Positions 1 to 8,274 of a stretch of 64,000 bases of DNA are shown piece by piece; positions within the stretch are counted from its first letter, which is position 1; each line of letters begins with the position of its first letter. The position numbers were made by a program, and so were the translations under genes. Source of the stretch: Streptomyces sp. NBC_01460 (GTDB taxonomy: Bacteria > Actinomycetota > Actinomycetes > Streptomycetales > Streptomycetaceae); assembly GCF_036227405.1 (NCBI RefSeq), contig NZ_CP109473.1, positions 1,364,001-1,428,000 of the forward strand. Direction: 5' to 3'. Below the pieces are notes generated by a model, which was not told where the DNA came from, did no database searches, and saw only the letters and a list, made by a program, of their open reading frames with translations.

Positions 1-1
1 C

Positions 2-1636
2 AACGCCCGCCGCGCCGGCCTCGTCAAGAGCTACGGCGCCCTGATGAAGACGCTGCGCGAGAAGCTCGACCGCGCCTCCGCCGCCGACGGCACGCACTAC
101 CTGCTGACGGTCGCGGCGCCCTCCTCCGGCTATCTGCTGCGCGGGATGGAGACCTTCCAGGTCCAGAAGTACCTGGACTACGTGAACATCATGTCCTACG
201 ACCTGCACGGCGCCTGGAACGAGTACGTCGGCCCCAACGCCTCGCTCTTCGACGACGGCAAGGACGCCGAACTGGCGCAGGCCGGTGTCTACTCGACCTC
301 CCAGTACGGAGGCGTCGGCTATCTCAACACGGACTGGGCCTACCACTACTTCCGCGGCTCGATGCCGGCCGGCCGGATCAACATCGGGCTGCCCTACTAC
401 ACCCGCGGCTTCAAGAACGTGCAGGGCGGTACGAACGGGCTGTGGGGCAAGGCCTCCACGACCGACTGCCCGGCGGGCGCGGGCCTGACCAAGTGCGGTG
501 ACGGGGCGGTCGGCATCGACAACCTCTGGCACGACCTGGACACCAACGGCAAGGAGGCGCCCGCCGGCTCCAACCCGATGTGGCACGCGAAGAACCTGGA
601 GAAGGGCGTCGTCGGTGACTACGTCACCCGGTACGGCCTCCCCGCCTCCACACAGCTGACCGGCACCTACGTCCGGAACTACGACTCGACGCTGGTCGCG
701 CCGTGGCTGTGGAACGCCCAGAAGAAGGTGTTCCTGTCCACCGAGGACGAGCAGTCGGTGGCCGCCAAGGCCGACTACGTCGTCGACAAGGGCATCGGCG
801 GCACGATGATCTGGGAGCTCGCCGGCGACTACGCCTGGAACGCGGCCAAGGGACAGTACGAGCCGGGCTCGACCCTGACCTCGGCCATGTACGACGCCTT
901 CAAGTCGGCCGCCCCGTACGGCGCGACGCGGTCCACGACCAGCCTGCCGTCCGAAGCGCTCGACATCGACGTGTCGTTCGACCAGTTCCCGCTGGGCGAC
1001 TCGAACTACCCGATCAGCCCGAAGCTGAAGATCACCAACAACACGACGGCGACCCTGCCGGGCGGCACGGAGTTCCAGTTCGACTACGCGACCTCGGCGC
1101 CGGCCAACGCCAAGGACCAGTCCGGCTTCGGCACGAAGATCGTGCGCAGCGACCACACCGCGGCGAACAACGTGGGCGGGCTGAAGGGCGACTACAACCG
1201 CGTCTCGCTGAAGCTGCCGTCCTGGCAGACCCTGGCCCCGGGAGCCTCCGTACAGCTGGACTTCGTCTACTACCTCCCGACGTCGACCCCGTCCAACTGG
1301 ACGGTGACCTTCGGCGGGTCCACGTACGCCCTCGCCGGTGACCTGGCCCGCGGCACCACCGTGGTCCAGCCGGGGACGGGGAGCACGCCGACCCCGACAC
1401 CCACCCCGACGCCGACACCGACCTCGACCCCGACGCCGACACCCACCCCGACACCGACCTCGGGTCCGGGCGGCGGCAGCTGCTCCGCGGCGGCGTGGAG
1501 CGCCACGTCGGAGTACGGGGGCGGGACGACGGTCAGTCACGGCTCGCACACCTGGAAGGCCCGGTGGTGGACCAAGGGCGAGACCCCCGGCTCCACCGGT
1601 GAGTGGGGCGTCTGGCAGGACCTCGGGGCCTGCTGA
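2..1636 (+). CDS. Secreted GH18 chitinase, 5' end outside the window
   Basis: Hydrolyses chitin outside the cell. The frame is open from base 2, so the N-terminus (signal peptide and the DxxDxDxE catalytic motif of family GH18) lies upstream of the window. What remains is the second half of the TIM barrel, with the conserved MSYDLHGAW stretch (about bases 191-220) and the late-barrel Trp in [10 protein letters not shown] beta-rich module of about 130 residues follows (about 950-1340), then a Pro-Thr linker, then a C-terminal chitin-binding domain of the CBM5/12 type with [16 protein letters not shown] and [10 protein letters not shown]. The reading as a modular Streptomyces chitinase is firm; the substrate comes from family knowledge. 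A strong palindrome directly follows the stop. Confidence 0.93.
   Translation, partial: NARRAGLVKSYGALMKTLREKLDRASAADGTHYLLTVAAPSSGYLLRGMETFQVQKYLDYVNIMSYDLHGAWNEYVGPNASLFDDGKDAELAQAGVYSTSQYGGVGYLNTDWAYHYFRGSMPAGRINIGLPYYTRGFKNVQGGTNGLWGKASTTDCPAGAGLTKCGDGAVGIDNLWHDLDTNGKEAPAGSNPMWHAKNLEKGVVGDYVTRYGLPASTQLTGTYVRNYDSTLVAPWLWNAQKKVFLSTEDEQSVAAKADYVVDKGIGGTMIWELAGDYAWNAAKGQYEPGSTLTSAMYDAFKSAAPYGATRSTTSLPSEALDIDVSFDQFPLGDSNYPISPKLKITNNTTATLPGGTEFQFDYATSAPANAKDQSGFGTKIVRSDHTAANNVGGLKGDYNRVSLKLPSWQTLAPGASVQLDFVYYLPTSTPSNWTVTFGGSTYALAGDLARGTTVVQPGTGSTPTPTPTPTPTPTSTPTPTPTPTPTSGPGGGSCSAAAWSATSEYGGGTTVSHGSHTWKARWWTKGETPGSTGEWGVWQDLGAC
1384..1463 (+). repeat. Pro-Thr linker repeat inside the chitinase gene
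   Basis: Alternating ccg/acc/acg/aca codons encode a (PT)n linker interrupted by two TS pairs. It separates the beta-rich module from the chitin-binding domain. This is the usual flexible linker of secreted polysaccharide hydrolases and a likely site of length variation. Confidence 0.85.
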
Positions 1637-1656
1637 TCCCCCTCCCGCACCACACC

Positions 1657-1695
1657 GCCCCGCGGTGACCGGCACCGTGCCGGTCACCGCGGGGC
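1657..1695 (+). terminator. Chitinase terminator, 19-bp perfect inverted repeat
   Basis: Arms 1657-1675 and 1677-1695 are exact reverse complements around one central base. The palindrome lies 20 bases after the chitinase stop. No T-run follows, as is common for Streptomyces terminators. It may also stop leftward transcription from the gene ending at 1799. Confidence 0.75.
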
Positions 1696-1798
1696 TCGCG
1701 TCGTGCCGGGGCGGGCGCACCCCCGTCCGGCCGGCGCGTCCCACGACGCCGCCGCAGCACCGGTGCCCACCCTGCTGCGGCCACCGTCTCGGTGCTGC

Positions 1799-2425
1799 TC
1801 AGCCGACGCGCTTCCACTCCTGGCAACGGGTGGACTTGAAGACCTCGCCCTTGTTGACGGTGACCCGGCCGCTTCCGTCCAGGTTGCCGTTGGCGATGAT
1901 CGCGTCGAATTCCCCGCTGGCGTTGCTCGCCCGCTCCCAGTAACACCCGAAGCCCCCATCGGGTCCCGCGGTCCTGTAGGTCCCCGCCTTCATGTCCTCC
2001 CCCACCAGGTACTCGCCGTCTCCCTCGACGGTGGTGGGCGGCCCCTTCGGCTTGGCGGGCTTGGGCGGCGGGGCAGTGACCGTGGCGGTCTTCGTCACGG
2101 TCACCGTGGGCCCGGGCACCTCCACCTCCTTCGTTTCCGTCTTGGTGACGGTCACCTTCGGTGTGGGCCCGGCTGCGTCCGTGGCCTGGGCCTGGTCGTC
2201 CGAGACGCCGATCCCGACTCCGAGGAACAGGGCAACGAGACCGACGGCTCCGTGGGTGAGCCACCTCTTGCCCTGCGACGGCTTCGCGGGCGGGGCGGGC
2301 GGGTGCGTGAACCCGCACGGGTACGGACCGTGCGGCGGCGGGGCGGGCGGGGTCGGGTACGCGCCGTAGGTGGGGGCGCTGAGGGGACGGGGCGTGCCGG
2401 GCTGCTGCGGGTTGTCGGGATTCAT
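1799..2425 (-). CDS. Single-pass membrane protein with extracytoplasmic C-terminal domain, unknown function
   Basis: About 208 residues. The first 45 or so are rich in Pro, Gly and Tyr and lie in the cytoplasm if the topology is N-in. A hydrophobic segment (THGAVGLVALFLGVGIG) follows, then a Val-Thr-Lys-rich stretch with repeated VTVTKT, a Pro-Lys linker and a C-terminal domain of about 70 residues. That domain contains YLVGEDMKAGTYRT, a CYWERAS motif and a final STRCQEW, so the two Cys could form a disulfide. Related domains occur in many actinobacterial surface proteins; no activity is known to me. The ATG at 2425 is chosen because AGGAG precedes it. It lies 53 bases after the DGQHR gene on the same strand and may be cotranscribed with it. 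Confidence 0.75.
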   Translation of the reverse strand: MNPDNPQQPGTPRPLSAPTYGAYPTPPAPPPHGPYPCGFTHPPAPPAKPSQGKRWLTHGAVGLVALFLGVGIGVSDDQAQATDAAGPTPKVTVTKTETKEVEVPGPTVTVTKTATVTAPPPKPAKPKGPPTTVEGDGEYLVGEDMKAGTYRTAGPDGGFGCYWERASNASGEFDAIIANGNLDGSGRVTVNKGEVFKSTRCQEWKRVG

Positions 2426-2478
2426 CGTGCGGGCTCCTGGTCGTCGCGATCGGGCGTCGGTGGTGGTGGCGAGGACGG

Positions 2479-3705
2479 TCACTGGCCCCGGATGCGCCGT
2501 CCTGCCTCCGTGCCCGGGTAGAGCATCGCGTCGGCGACACGGCCGCCGGAGTCCTTCACGCCACCGCTGAAGTTGAGCCGCCCGGTCGCCCCGGCCTTCG
2601 CGGCCACACCGTCCCAGTAGCGCGCCTCCCGCTCCCACCGGATGTCGGCGAGGAGCCTCTGCAGCGCGTCGGTGCTCAGCGCGTTCGCCGGGTCGGCCCA
2701 CGGGGTGGTGTGGTGGACGGCGATCCCGAGCCCGGCCAGCACGGCGGGTGCGGTGACAGCACTGCGCGAGACGAAGTGCGCGCTGTGCTCGGCGATGAGC
2801 CGGGCGAGCAGCGGTACGACGTGTCCCTCGACCTGACCCGCGTCGGTACCGGCGGGCAGCTCGTCCTCCTGGACGGTCTCCGCGGACCGTGACAACCCGT
2901 TGCGTCCGTAGACCGCCGTGATGACCAGGGCCCGCAGCGCGGAGAGGGTGATCACCTCGGGGTCGCTCTTGCCGACCTGGCGCTTGCTGGCGTTGACGAG
3001 CTTCGTGAACGGCACGAGCTTGCCGTCCACGTCCACCTTGACGGCGTCGGCGACGCGGTGCGCGAGGCGGGTGGCGAAGTCCCGCTGGTCCATGGACATG
3101 GCCAGGTTCTTCGCGACGGCCACGCCCTGGACGTTGCGGTCGTAGAAGATCTGCCGCGCGTCGGCGACGCTCAGGTCGACGTACAGCTCGAACGGCACGC
3201 GGATCGTCGCGAGTTCGGCATAGGTGAGCCCGAAGTGCTCCGGGTCGTCGTACAGCTCATGCCAGGCGGTCGTCTGGGTCTCGCCGTCGATGGCGACGAC
3301 CGAGGTGCCGGGCGTGATGGTCAGGGTGCGCAGTCCGGTGCCGGGCAGCAGTTCGTCGCTGAGCGCGGCGAGCGGTCCGGCGTGCCAGAAGGTGATCGGC
3401 GGCGTGGACCAGCCGGCGCCCAGCTCCCCCTTGACGCCGTCGGCGATGTACTCGGCGTACGAGCCGACGTTCTTCCCCTTCTGCGTGGACTTCAGCGCCC
3501 GCTGCACGAGCGACCGCAGTTCGGCGTGACGACGCACGGCGCCGGAGGCGGCCTTGAGCGTCTTCGTGTCCTCCTCGCGGCGAGGAGAGGGAACGAGCTG
3601 GACGAGCGTCGGGACGGACATGGTCCCGATCACGGCGTCCGCCCGGAACGGCATGACGGTGAGCTGGGTGCCTTCGACGACAGCGGTCGGCATGGTGATG
3701 CGCAT
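2479..3705 (-). CDS. DGQHR/DndB-like domain protein
   Basis: About 408 residues. The middle holds VVAIDGETQTTAWHEL followed by IRVPFELYVDLS and ARQIFYDRNVQGVAV. This is the layout of the DGQHR family, to which DndB, the regulator of DNA phosphorothioation, belongs. Here the diagnostic IDGQHR reads IDGETQ. The rest is mostly helical with no other recognised domain. No dndA/C/D/E genes are in the window, so a role in sulfur modification is not supported. Position next to two DNA methylases and divergent from them suggests a regulator or accessory factor of this restriction locus (inference). The ATG at 3705 is preceded by GGGGGGA at good distance. Family call is moderately sure, role unknown. 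Confidence 0.6.
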   Translation of the reverse strand: MRITMPTAVVEGTQLTVMPFRADAVIGTMSVPTLVQLVPSPRREEDTKTLKAASGAVRRHAELRSLVQRALKSTQKGKNVGSYAEYIADGVKGELGAGWSTPPITFWHAGPLAALSDELLPGTGLRTLTITPGTSVVAIDGETQTTAWHELYDDPEHFGLTYAELATIRVPFELYVDLSVADARQIFYDRNVQGVAVAKNLAMSMDQRDFATRLAHRVADAVKVDVDGKLVPFTKLVNASKRQVGKSDPEVITLSALRALVITAVYGRNGLSRSAETVQEDELPAGTDAGQVEGHVVPLLARLIAEHSAHFVSRSAVTAPAVLAGLGIAVHHTTPWADPANALSTDALQRLLADIRWEREARYWDGVAAKAGATGRLNFSGGVKDSGGRVADAMLYPGTEAGRRIRGQ

Positions 3706-3803
3706 GGCGATTCCCCCCACGGGATCGACGAGTTGCCCGTACCCCCTCGGGCCGAGCACCTTCACTTGGAAGCAACACCAGAGAAGCATCACCATGAAAG
3801 CAT

Positions 3804-3842
3804 TGTCAAACAGCTTGACGCGTTTGACCGAGAGTGTAAGTT
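3804..3842 (+). promoter_or_regulatory. Divergent promoter region between DGQHR and methylase-fusion genes
   Basis: For the rightward gene, TTGACG (3815-3820) and TAAGTT (3837-3842) are spaced by 16 bases, 39 bases before the ATG at 3881. On the other strand TTGACA (3809-3804) can serve leftward transcription, though I see no good -10 for it. TGTCAA and TTGACG form an imperfect inverted repeat over 3804-3820, and a second TTTGACC follows at 3823. An operator shared by both genes is plausible. AT content is high for this genome. Confidence 0.45.
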
Positions 3843-3880
3843 GTGAGCTGTCAGCTACCGAGAGGCCCAGGACTCCCGCC

Positions 3881-6061
3881 ATGCCCCAGCCACCAGCCCA
3901 GGTGACCGCCGCCGAGATCTCACGCATCGCGGGAGTCACGCGCGCCACCGTCAGCAACTGGCGCCGTCGGCACGACGACTTCCCCGCGCCGTCCGGGGGC
4001 ACCGATTCCAGCCCTCTGTACGACCTGGTCGCCGTGCAGAAGTGGCTCGGCGCCCGAGGCCACGCATCGACGGCCGACCCTGCGGAGGAGCTGCGCACCA
4101 CGTTGCGACTGCACCCCGGGGGTGGCGGCATGACAGGCGCCCTGCTCCCTCTGGCGCTGGCCACGGCTCGGCGCACTCCCGAGGAGCGCACCGCGCTGGC
4201 CCGCCTGTCCGACGCCGAGCTCGTCGCCCGCGCCGACAGGGCGGTGGCCGACCTCGCGGAGCTGGTCCCCGGCGCGGAGGCGGTCCACTTCGCGGCGCCT
4301 GACGTCGATGTCCTGCGGGCGCTGCTGCGCTGCGTACAGGACGACGCGAGCGGCGAGGCGGCGCTGGCCGTGCTGGCGGAGCGCGAGCTGGAGGACAGTG
4401 CCGCGAGCGGCACCTATCGCACCCCGGTGCAGCTGGCCGACCTCGTCGCCCGCCTGGTGCCCGGCCCGTACGCACAGGTCATGGACCCGGCGTGCGGCAG
4501 CGGCTCCCTGCTCTCGGCCGCCGCCCGGCGGGGCGCGAAGGTGCTGTACGGCCAGGACAGCGTTCCAGTGCAGGCGCAGCGCAGCGCGGTGAGCCTGCTG
4601 CTGGCCGCCCCGGGCGCGGACATCACGGTGCGTGCGGGAGACAGTCTCCGCGCGGACGCGTTCGGCCGGGTCACCGTGGACGCTGTCCTGTGCAACCCGC
4701 CGTACGGCGACCGCGACTGGGGCCAGGACGAGCTGGCATACGACGCCCGCTGGGCGTACGGCGTGCCACCGCGCGCCGAGTCCGAGTTGGCCTGGGTCCA
4801 GCACGCGCTGGCTCACCTGGTGCCGGGCGGCCACGCCGTCCTGCTCCTCCCCCCGGCCACCGCCTCCCGTGCCTCCGGCCGCCGGGTCCGCATGGAGCTG
4901 GTCCGCAGCGGCGCCCTGCGCGCGGTGGTGGCCCTGCCTCCGGGCGCGGCGGCGCCGTTCCATGTGGGGCTCCAGGTCTGGATACTGCAACGCCCCGAAC
5001 CGGCCGGCCCCGCACATACGTCGGTCCTGTTCGTCGACACGTCCGAGGCGGCGGTAGCAGGCGCCGACACGGCGACCGGCACGGGTACAGGCACACGCAC
5101 GGGCGGCACCGCCTCCGGCACGCGCACCGGCCGCGCCCCACTGAACTGGACGGCTCTCACCGAGACGGCGCTCACCCAGTGGTCGGCCTTCGCGAAGGAC
5201 CCGGACGCGTACGCCGACGAGCCGGGTACCGCCCGCGCGGTCCCGGTGGTCGACCTCTTGGACGACGTCGTGGACCTCTCCCCCGCCCGCCATGTACGCG
5301 CCTCACGCACGGACATCGCCCCGGCGGAACTGGCCCGGGAAGTGGACGAGGTACGCCGACGGCTCGTCGCCGGTGCCAAGTCACTGGGCAGGGCGGCTGG
5401 TTACGACGACTGGAGCGCGGCCGGTCCCGCCCCGCGCGTGTGGCGCACGGCCACGGCGTCGGACCTGTCCCGGGGCGGCGCGCTCACGTTGCTGCGCACG
5501 GCGCCGGACTCCAAGGGTTCCGCCGGTGCCGCACCGGTGGCTGCCGTACTCACCGGCCTGGACATCGCGCGCGGTACGGCCCCATCGGGTGACCCGAGCG
5601 GGCTGCGGGCGGACGGGGCGCCGGTGATCGCGGCGGGCGACGTGCTCGTACGCGCGGTCGCGGGCGGAAATGGCGCGATGGCCCGGGTGGCGAACGACGC
5701 GGACGCGGGGGCTCTGCTCGGCCAACAGGTCCACCTGTTCCGGCCGGATCCGGCAAGGCTCGATCCGTGGTTCCTGGCCGGTTTCCTGGGCGCGGAGGAG
5801 AACATCGCGAGCGCGTCGACGGGCAGCACGGTGCTTCACGTCAGCCCGGGCCGACTGCGCGTCCCGCTGCTGCCACTGGAGGAGCAGAGACGCTACGGCG
5901 AGGCGTTCCGCCGCGTCCACACACTGAGAACCGAGGCCGCGCGCGCCACGGAACTGGCCGAGGAGACGGCCCGGCTGCTGGTCGGCGGGCTGACGGGGGG
6001 CGGGCTGGTGCCGTCAGCTCCAGCGGCGGCCGGCAGCGGGGCATCCGCGGAATCGGCCTGA
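3881..6061 (+). CDS. HTH / N6-adenine DNA methyltransferase / specificity-like fusion protein
   Basis: About 726 residues. The N-terminus is a helix-turn-helix (AEISRIAGVTRATVSNWRR). A helical region follows, then an adenine-methylase domain of the HsdM type with SAM motif VMDPACGSGSLLS and catalytic NPPY (LCNPPYGDRDW). A low-complexity Gly-Thr stretch (about 5070-5130) leads to a C-terminal part resembling a specificity subunit: a target-recognition-sized region, then RVPLLPLEEQRRYGEAF and a helical end. It therefore looks like a self-contained methylase with its own reader and no nuclease. It could modify DNA alone or be a second methylase of the adjacent hsd operon (inference). The ATG at 3881 follows the promoter at 3815-3842; the upstream in-frame codons overlap the divergent promoter. 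Confidence 0.75.
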   Translation: MPQPPAQVTAAEISRIAGVTRATVSNWRRRHDDFPAPSGGTDSSPLYDLVAVQKWLGARGHASTADPAEELRTTLRLHPGGGGMTGALLPLALATARRTPEERTALARLSDAELVARADRAVADLAELVPGAEAVHFAAPDVDVLRALLRCVQDDASGEAALAVLAERELEDSAASGTYRTPVQLADLVARLVPGPYAQVMDPACGSGSLLSAAARRGAKVLYGQDSVPVQAQRSAVSLLLAAPGADITVRAGDSLRADAFGRVTVDAVLCNPPYGDRDWGQDELAYDARWAYGVPPRAESELAWVQHALAHLVPGGHAVLLLPPATASRASGRRVRMELVRSGALRAVVALPPGAAAPFHVGLQVWILQRPEPAGPAHTSVLFVDTSEAAVAGADTATGTGTGTRTGGTASGTRTGRAPLNWTALTETALTQWSAFAKDPDAYADEPGTARAVPVVDLLDDVVDLSPARHVRASRTDIAPAELAREVDEVRRRLVAGAKSLGRAAGYDDWSAAGPAPRVWRTATASDLSRGGALTLLRTAPDSKGSAGAAPVAAVLTGLDIARGTAPSGDPSGLRADGAPVIAAGDVLVRAVAGGNGAMARVANDADAGALLGQQVHLFRPDPARLDPWFLAGFLGAEENIASASTGSTVLHVSPGRLRVPLLPLEEQRRYGEAFRRVHTLRTEAARATELAEETARLLVGGLTGGGLVPSAPAAAGSGASAESA

Positions 6062-6103
6062 ACCGGCACTACGGCCTTCACCCAACCACCACACTTGTCA
6101 GTA

Positions 6104-6129
6104 CCCGCTCCGGTAGACCGGAGAGCGGG
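6104..6129 (+). promoter_or_regulatory. Bulged hairpin upstream of hsdM
   Basis: CCCGCT-CCGGT and ACCGG-ag-AGCGGG pair with a two-base bulge and a two-base apex. It sits in the 95-base gap between the methylase-fusion stop (6061) and the hsdM TTG (6157). It could be a weak terminator or a leader structure limiting HsdM translation. Confidence 0.4.
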
Positions 6130-6156
6130 GGGTCCGAAAGGAAACCGGGGAATCCC

Positions 6157-8274
6157 TTGAACAGCAGCAAGCACACGGAGCTGGCGAACCACGCCTGGTC
6201 CGTCGCCGACCTTCTGCGCGGCGATTACAAGCAGTCCGACTACGGAAAGGTCATCCTTCCGTTCCTGGTGTTGCGCCGCCTCGAATGCGTCCTGGAGCCG
6301 ACGCGGGAGAAGGTCGCGGAGACGGCCGCCCGTTTCGAGGGCCAGGAGATCGACACGGACCACTTCCTCCGCCGGGCGTCGGGCCACTCGTTCTACAACA
6401 CGAGCAGCCTGACCCTGCGGAAGATCGCCGGCGACGCGAGCAATGCGGCAGCGAACCTCCAGGTGTACGTCGGGGGCTTCTCTCCCAACGCCCGTGAGGT
6501 CATGGAGAAGTACGAGTTCGCCCAGCAGATCCGCAAGCTCGACAGTGCGAACCTGCTCTACCAGGTGATCGGCAAGTTCACGGACCTGGACCTGCGCCCG
6601 GAGGTCGTGCCCAACCACAACATGGGCTACATCTTCGAGGAGCTGATCCGGCGCTTCTCCGAGCAGTCCAACGAGACCGCGGGTGAGCACTTCACCCCGC
6701 GCGAAGTGATCAAGCTGATGGTCAACCTGCTGATCGCCCCGGACGGCGACGCGCTCAGCCTGCCGGGTGTCGTACGCACGGTCATGGACCCGGCCTGCGG
6801 CACGGGCGGCATGCTCAGCGCGGCCGAGGACCACATCAAGTCGTACAACGACGACGCCACGGTGGAGGTCTACGGGCAGGAGCTCAACCCGGAGTCCTGG
6901 GCGATCTGCCGGTCCGACCTGATGATCAAGGAGCAGGACCCGGAGAACATCGCCTTCGGCAACTCCTTCTCGGACGACGGCCACGCGCGGGAGACGTTCG
7001 ACTACCTGCTGGCCAACCCGCCGTTCGGCGTGGAGTGGAAGAAGGTGAAGGAGGCCGTCGAGTTCGAGCACAACAACCTCGGCGACTCCGGCCGCTTCGG
7101 CGCGGGCCTGCCCCGCATCAACGACGGCTCGCTGCTCTTCCTCCAGCACATGATCTCGAAGATGAAGCCGGTGGACGTGAACGGCGGGGGCGGCTCGCGC
7201 GTCGCGATCGTCTTCAACGGTTCCCCGCTCTTCACGGGTGCGGCCGGCTCGGGTGAGTCGGAGATCCGCCGCTGGATCCTGGAGAACGACTGGCTTGAGG
7301 CGATCGTCGCCTTGCCGGACCAGCTCTTCTACAACACGGGCATCTCCACCTACTTCTGGATCCTGACGAACCGCAAGGACCGTCAGCACAAGGGCAAGGT
7401 CGTGTTGCTGGATGCGCGCGACCAGTGGGTGAAGATGCGAAAGTCGCTGGGCGACAAGCGCAAGGAGCTGGGCGATGGGACGGGCGGCAAGCCGAACCAC
7501 ATCGGCGACATCACCCGCCTGTACGGGGAGGCTGTGTCCGCCGCGGCGGACCCGGAGCACCCGATGCACGCCAAGGTGAAGGTCTTCGACAACACGGCGT
7601 TCGGCTACCAGCGGATCACGGTCGAAAGGCCGTTGAAGCTGCGCTTCGAGCTGACGGAGGAGACGCTGGCGGCGCTGCTCGCGTCGAAGCCGGTGCAGAA
7701 GTGGGCGGAGGAACGCTTCCTGCCGCGCGAGCCAGAGCTGGCGGCGAAGGCGAAGGCCCGCCGGAAGCTGACGGACGAGGAGCAGGCGCAGTTCCAGAAG
7801 CTGGCCGACGCCGAGGCGCAGGTGCTGGGGGACGCACTGAGCCCACTGCTGGGCAGCGGGTGGGCCACCAAGTCCGAGGCGCAGGTGGCGGTACGGAACG
7901 CCATGGCGGAAGCCGGCGTGCAGGGCCCGACGGGCGCGCCGTTCACGAAGGCACTGCGGGACACGGTGGGGGTGCGGGACCCGGAGGGCGAGCAGCAGCT
8001 CCTCAAGGGCGGGGAGAAGGAGCCCGACGGTGAGCTGCGGGACTACGAGAACGTGCTGCTGGGCGAGGACGTCGAGGAGTACCTGAAGCGCGAGGTGCAC
8101 CCGCACGTGCCGGATGCGTGGATCGACCACTCGAAGACGAAGGTGGGGTACGAAATCCCGTTTACGCGCCACTTCTACGTGTACGAGCCGCCGCGGCCGT
8201 TGGCGGAAATCGACGCGGAGCTGAAGACGCTTGAGGCAGAGATCCAGGCACTGCTGGGCAAGGTGACGGAATGA
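6157..8274 (+). CDS. hsdM: Type I restriction-modification methylase subunit
   Basis: Adenine methyltransferase subunit that forms M2S with HsdS and protects host DNA. About 705 residues. The N-terminal HsdM helical domain (HAWSVADLLRGDYKQSDYGKV) is followed by the methylase core with SAM motif VMDPACGTGGMLS and NPPF (LLANPPFGVEW). A long C-terminal helical region is charged and probably contacts HsdS or HsdR. The length is above the usual 500-550 because of this extension. The start is the TTG at 6157, which gives the family N-terminus NSSKHTELANHAW; GGGG lies 6 bases before it. The stop overlaps the hsdS ATG by 4 bases, indicating translational coupling. Confidence 0.93.
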   Translation: MNSSKHTELANHAWSVADLLRGDYKQSDYGKVILPFLVLRRLECVLEPTREKVAETAARFEGQEIDTDHFLRRASGHSFYNTSSLTLRKIAGDASNAAANLQVYVGGFSPNAREVMEKYEFAQQIRKLDSANLLYQVIGKFTDLDLRPEVVPNHNMGYIFEELIRRFSEQSNETAGEHFTPREVIKLMVNLLIAPDGDALSLPGVVRTVMDPACGTGGMLSAAEDHIKSYNDDATVEVYGQELNPESWAICRSDLMIKEQDPENIAFGNSFSDDGHARETFDYLLANPPFGVEWKKVKEAVEFEHNNLGDSGRFGAGLPRINDGSLLFLQHMISKMKPVDVNGGGGSRVAIVFNGSPLFTGAAGSGESEIRRWILENDWLEAIVALPDQLFYNTGISTYFWILTNRKDRQHKGKVVLLDARDQWVKMRKSLGDKRKELGDGTGGKPNHIGDITRLYGEAVSAAADPEHPMHAKVKVFDNTAFGYQRITVERPLKLRFELTEETLAALLASKPVQKWAEERFLPREPELAAKAKARRKLTDEEQAQFQKLADAEAQVLGDALSPLLGSGWATKSEAQVAVRNAMAEAGVQGPTGAPFTKALRDTVGVRDPEGEQQLLKGGEKEPDGELRDYENVLLGEDVEEYLKREVHPHVPDAWIDHSKTKVGYEIPFTRHFYVYEPPRPLAEIDAELKTLEAEIQALLGKVTE

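Noticed and set aside
1384..1463. CRISPR-like or tandem repeat array
   Set aside because: The repeat is in frame and encodes the Pro-Thr linker of the chitinase. Units are far too short and have no spacers.
1637..1800. tRNA or attachment site at the left edge of the island
   Set aside because: The stretch contains a terminator palindrome but no tRNA-like fold and no sequence repeated at the right edge.
2479..3705. A phosphorothioation (dnd) locus
   Set aside because: Only a DndB-like protein is present. No DndA, C, D, E or F-H proteins occur in the window.
5060..5130. Microsatellite causing a frameshift in the methylase fusion
   Set aside because: The Gly-Thr-rich stretch stays in frame and coding resumes normally on both sides.
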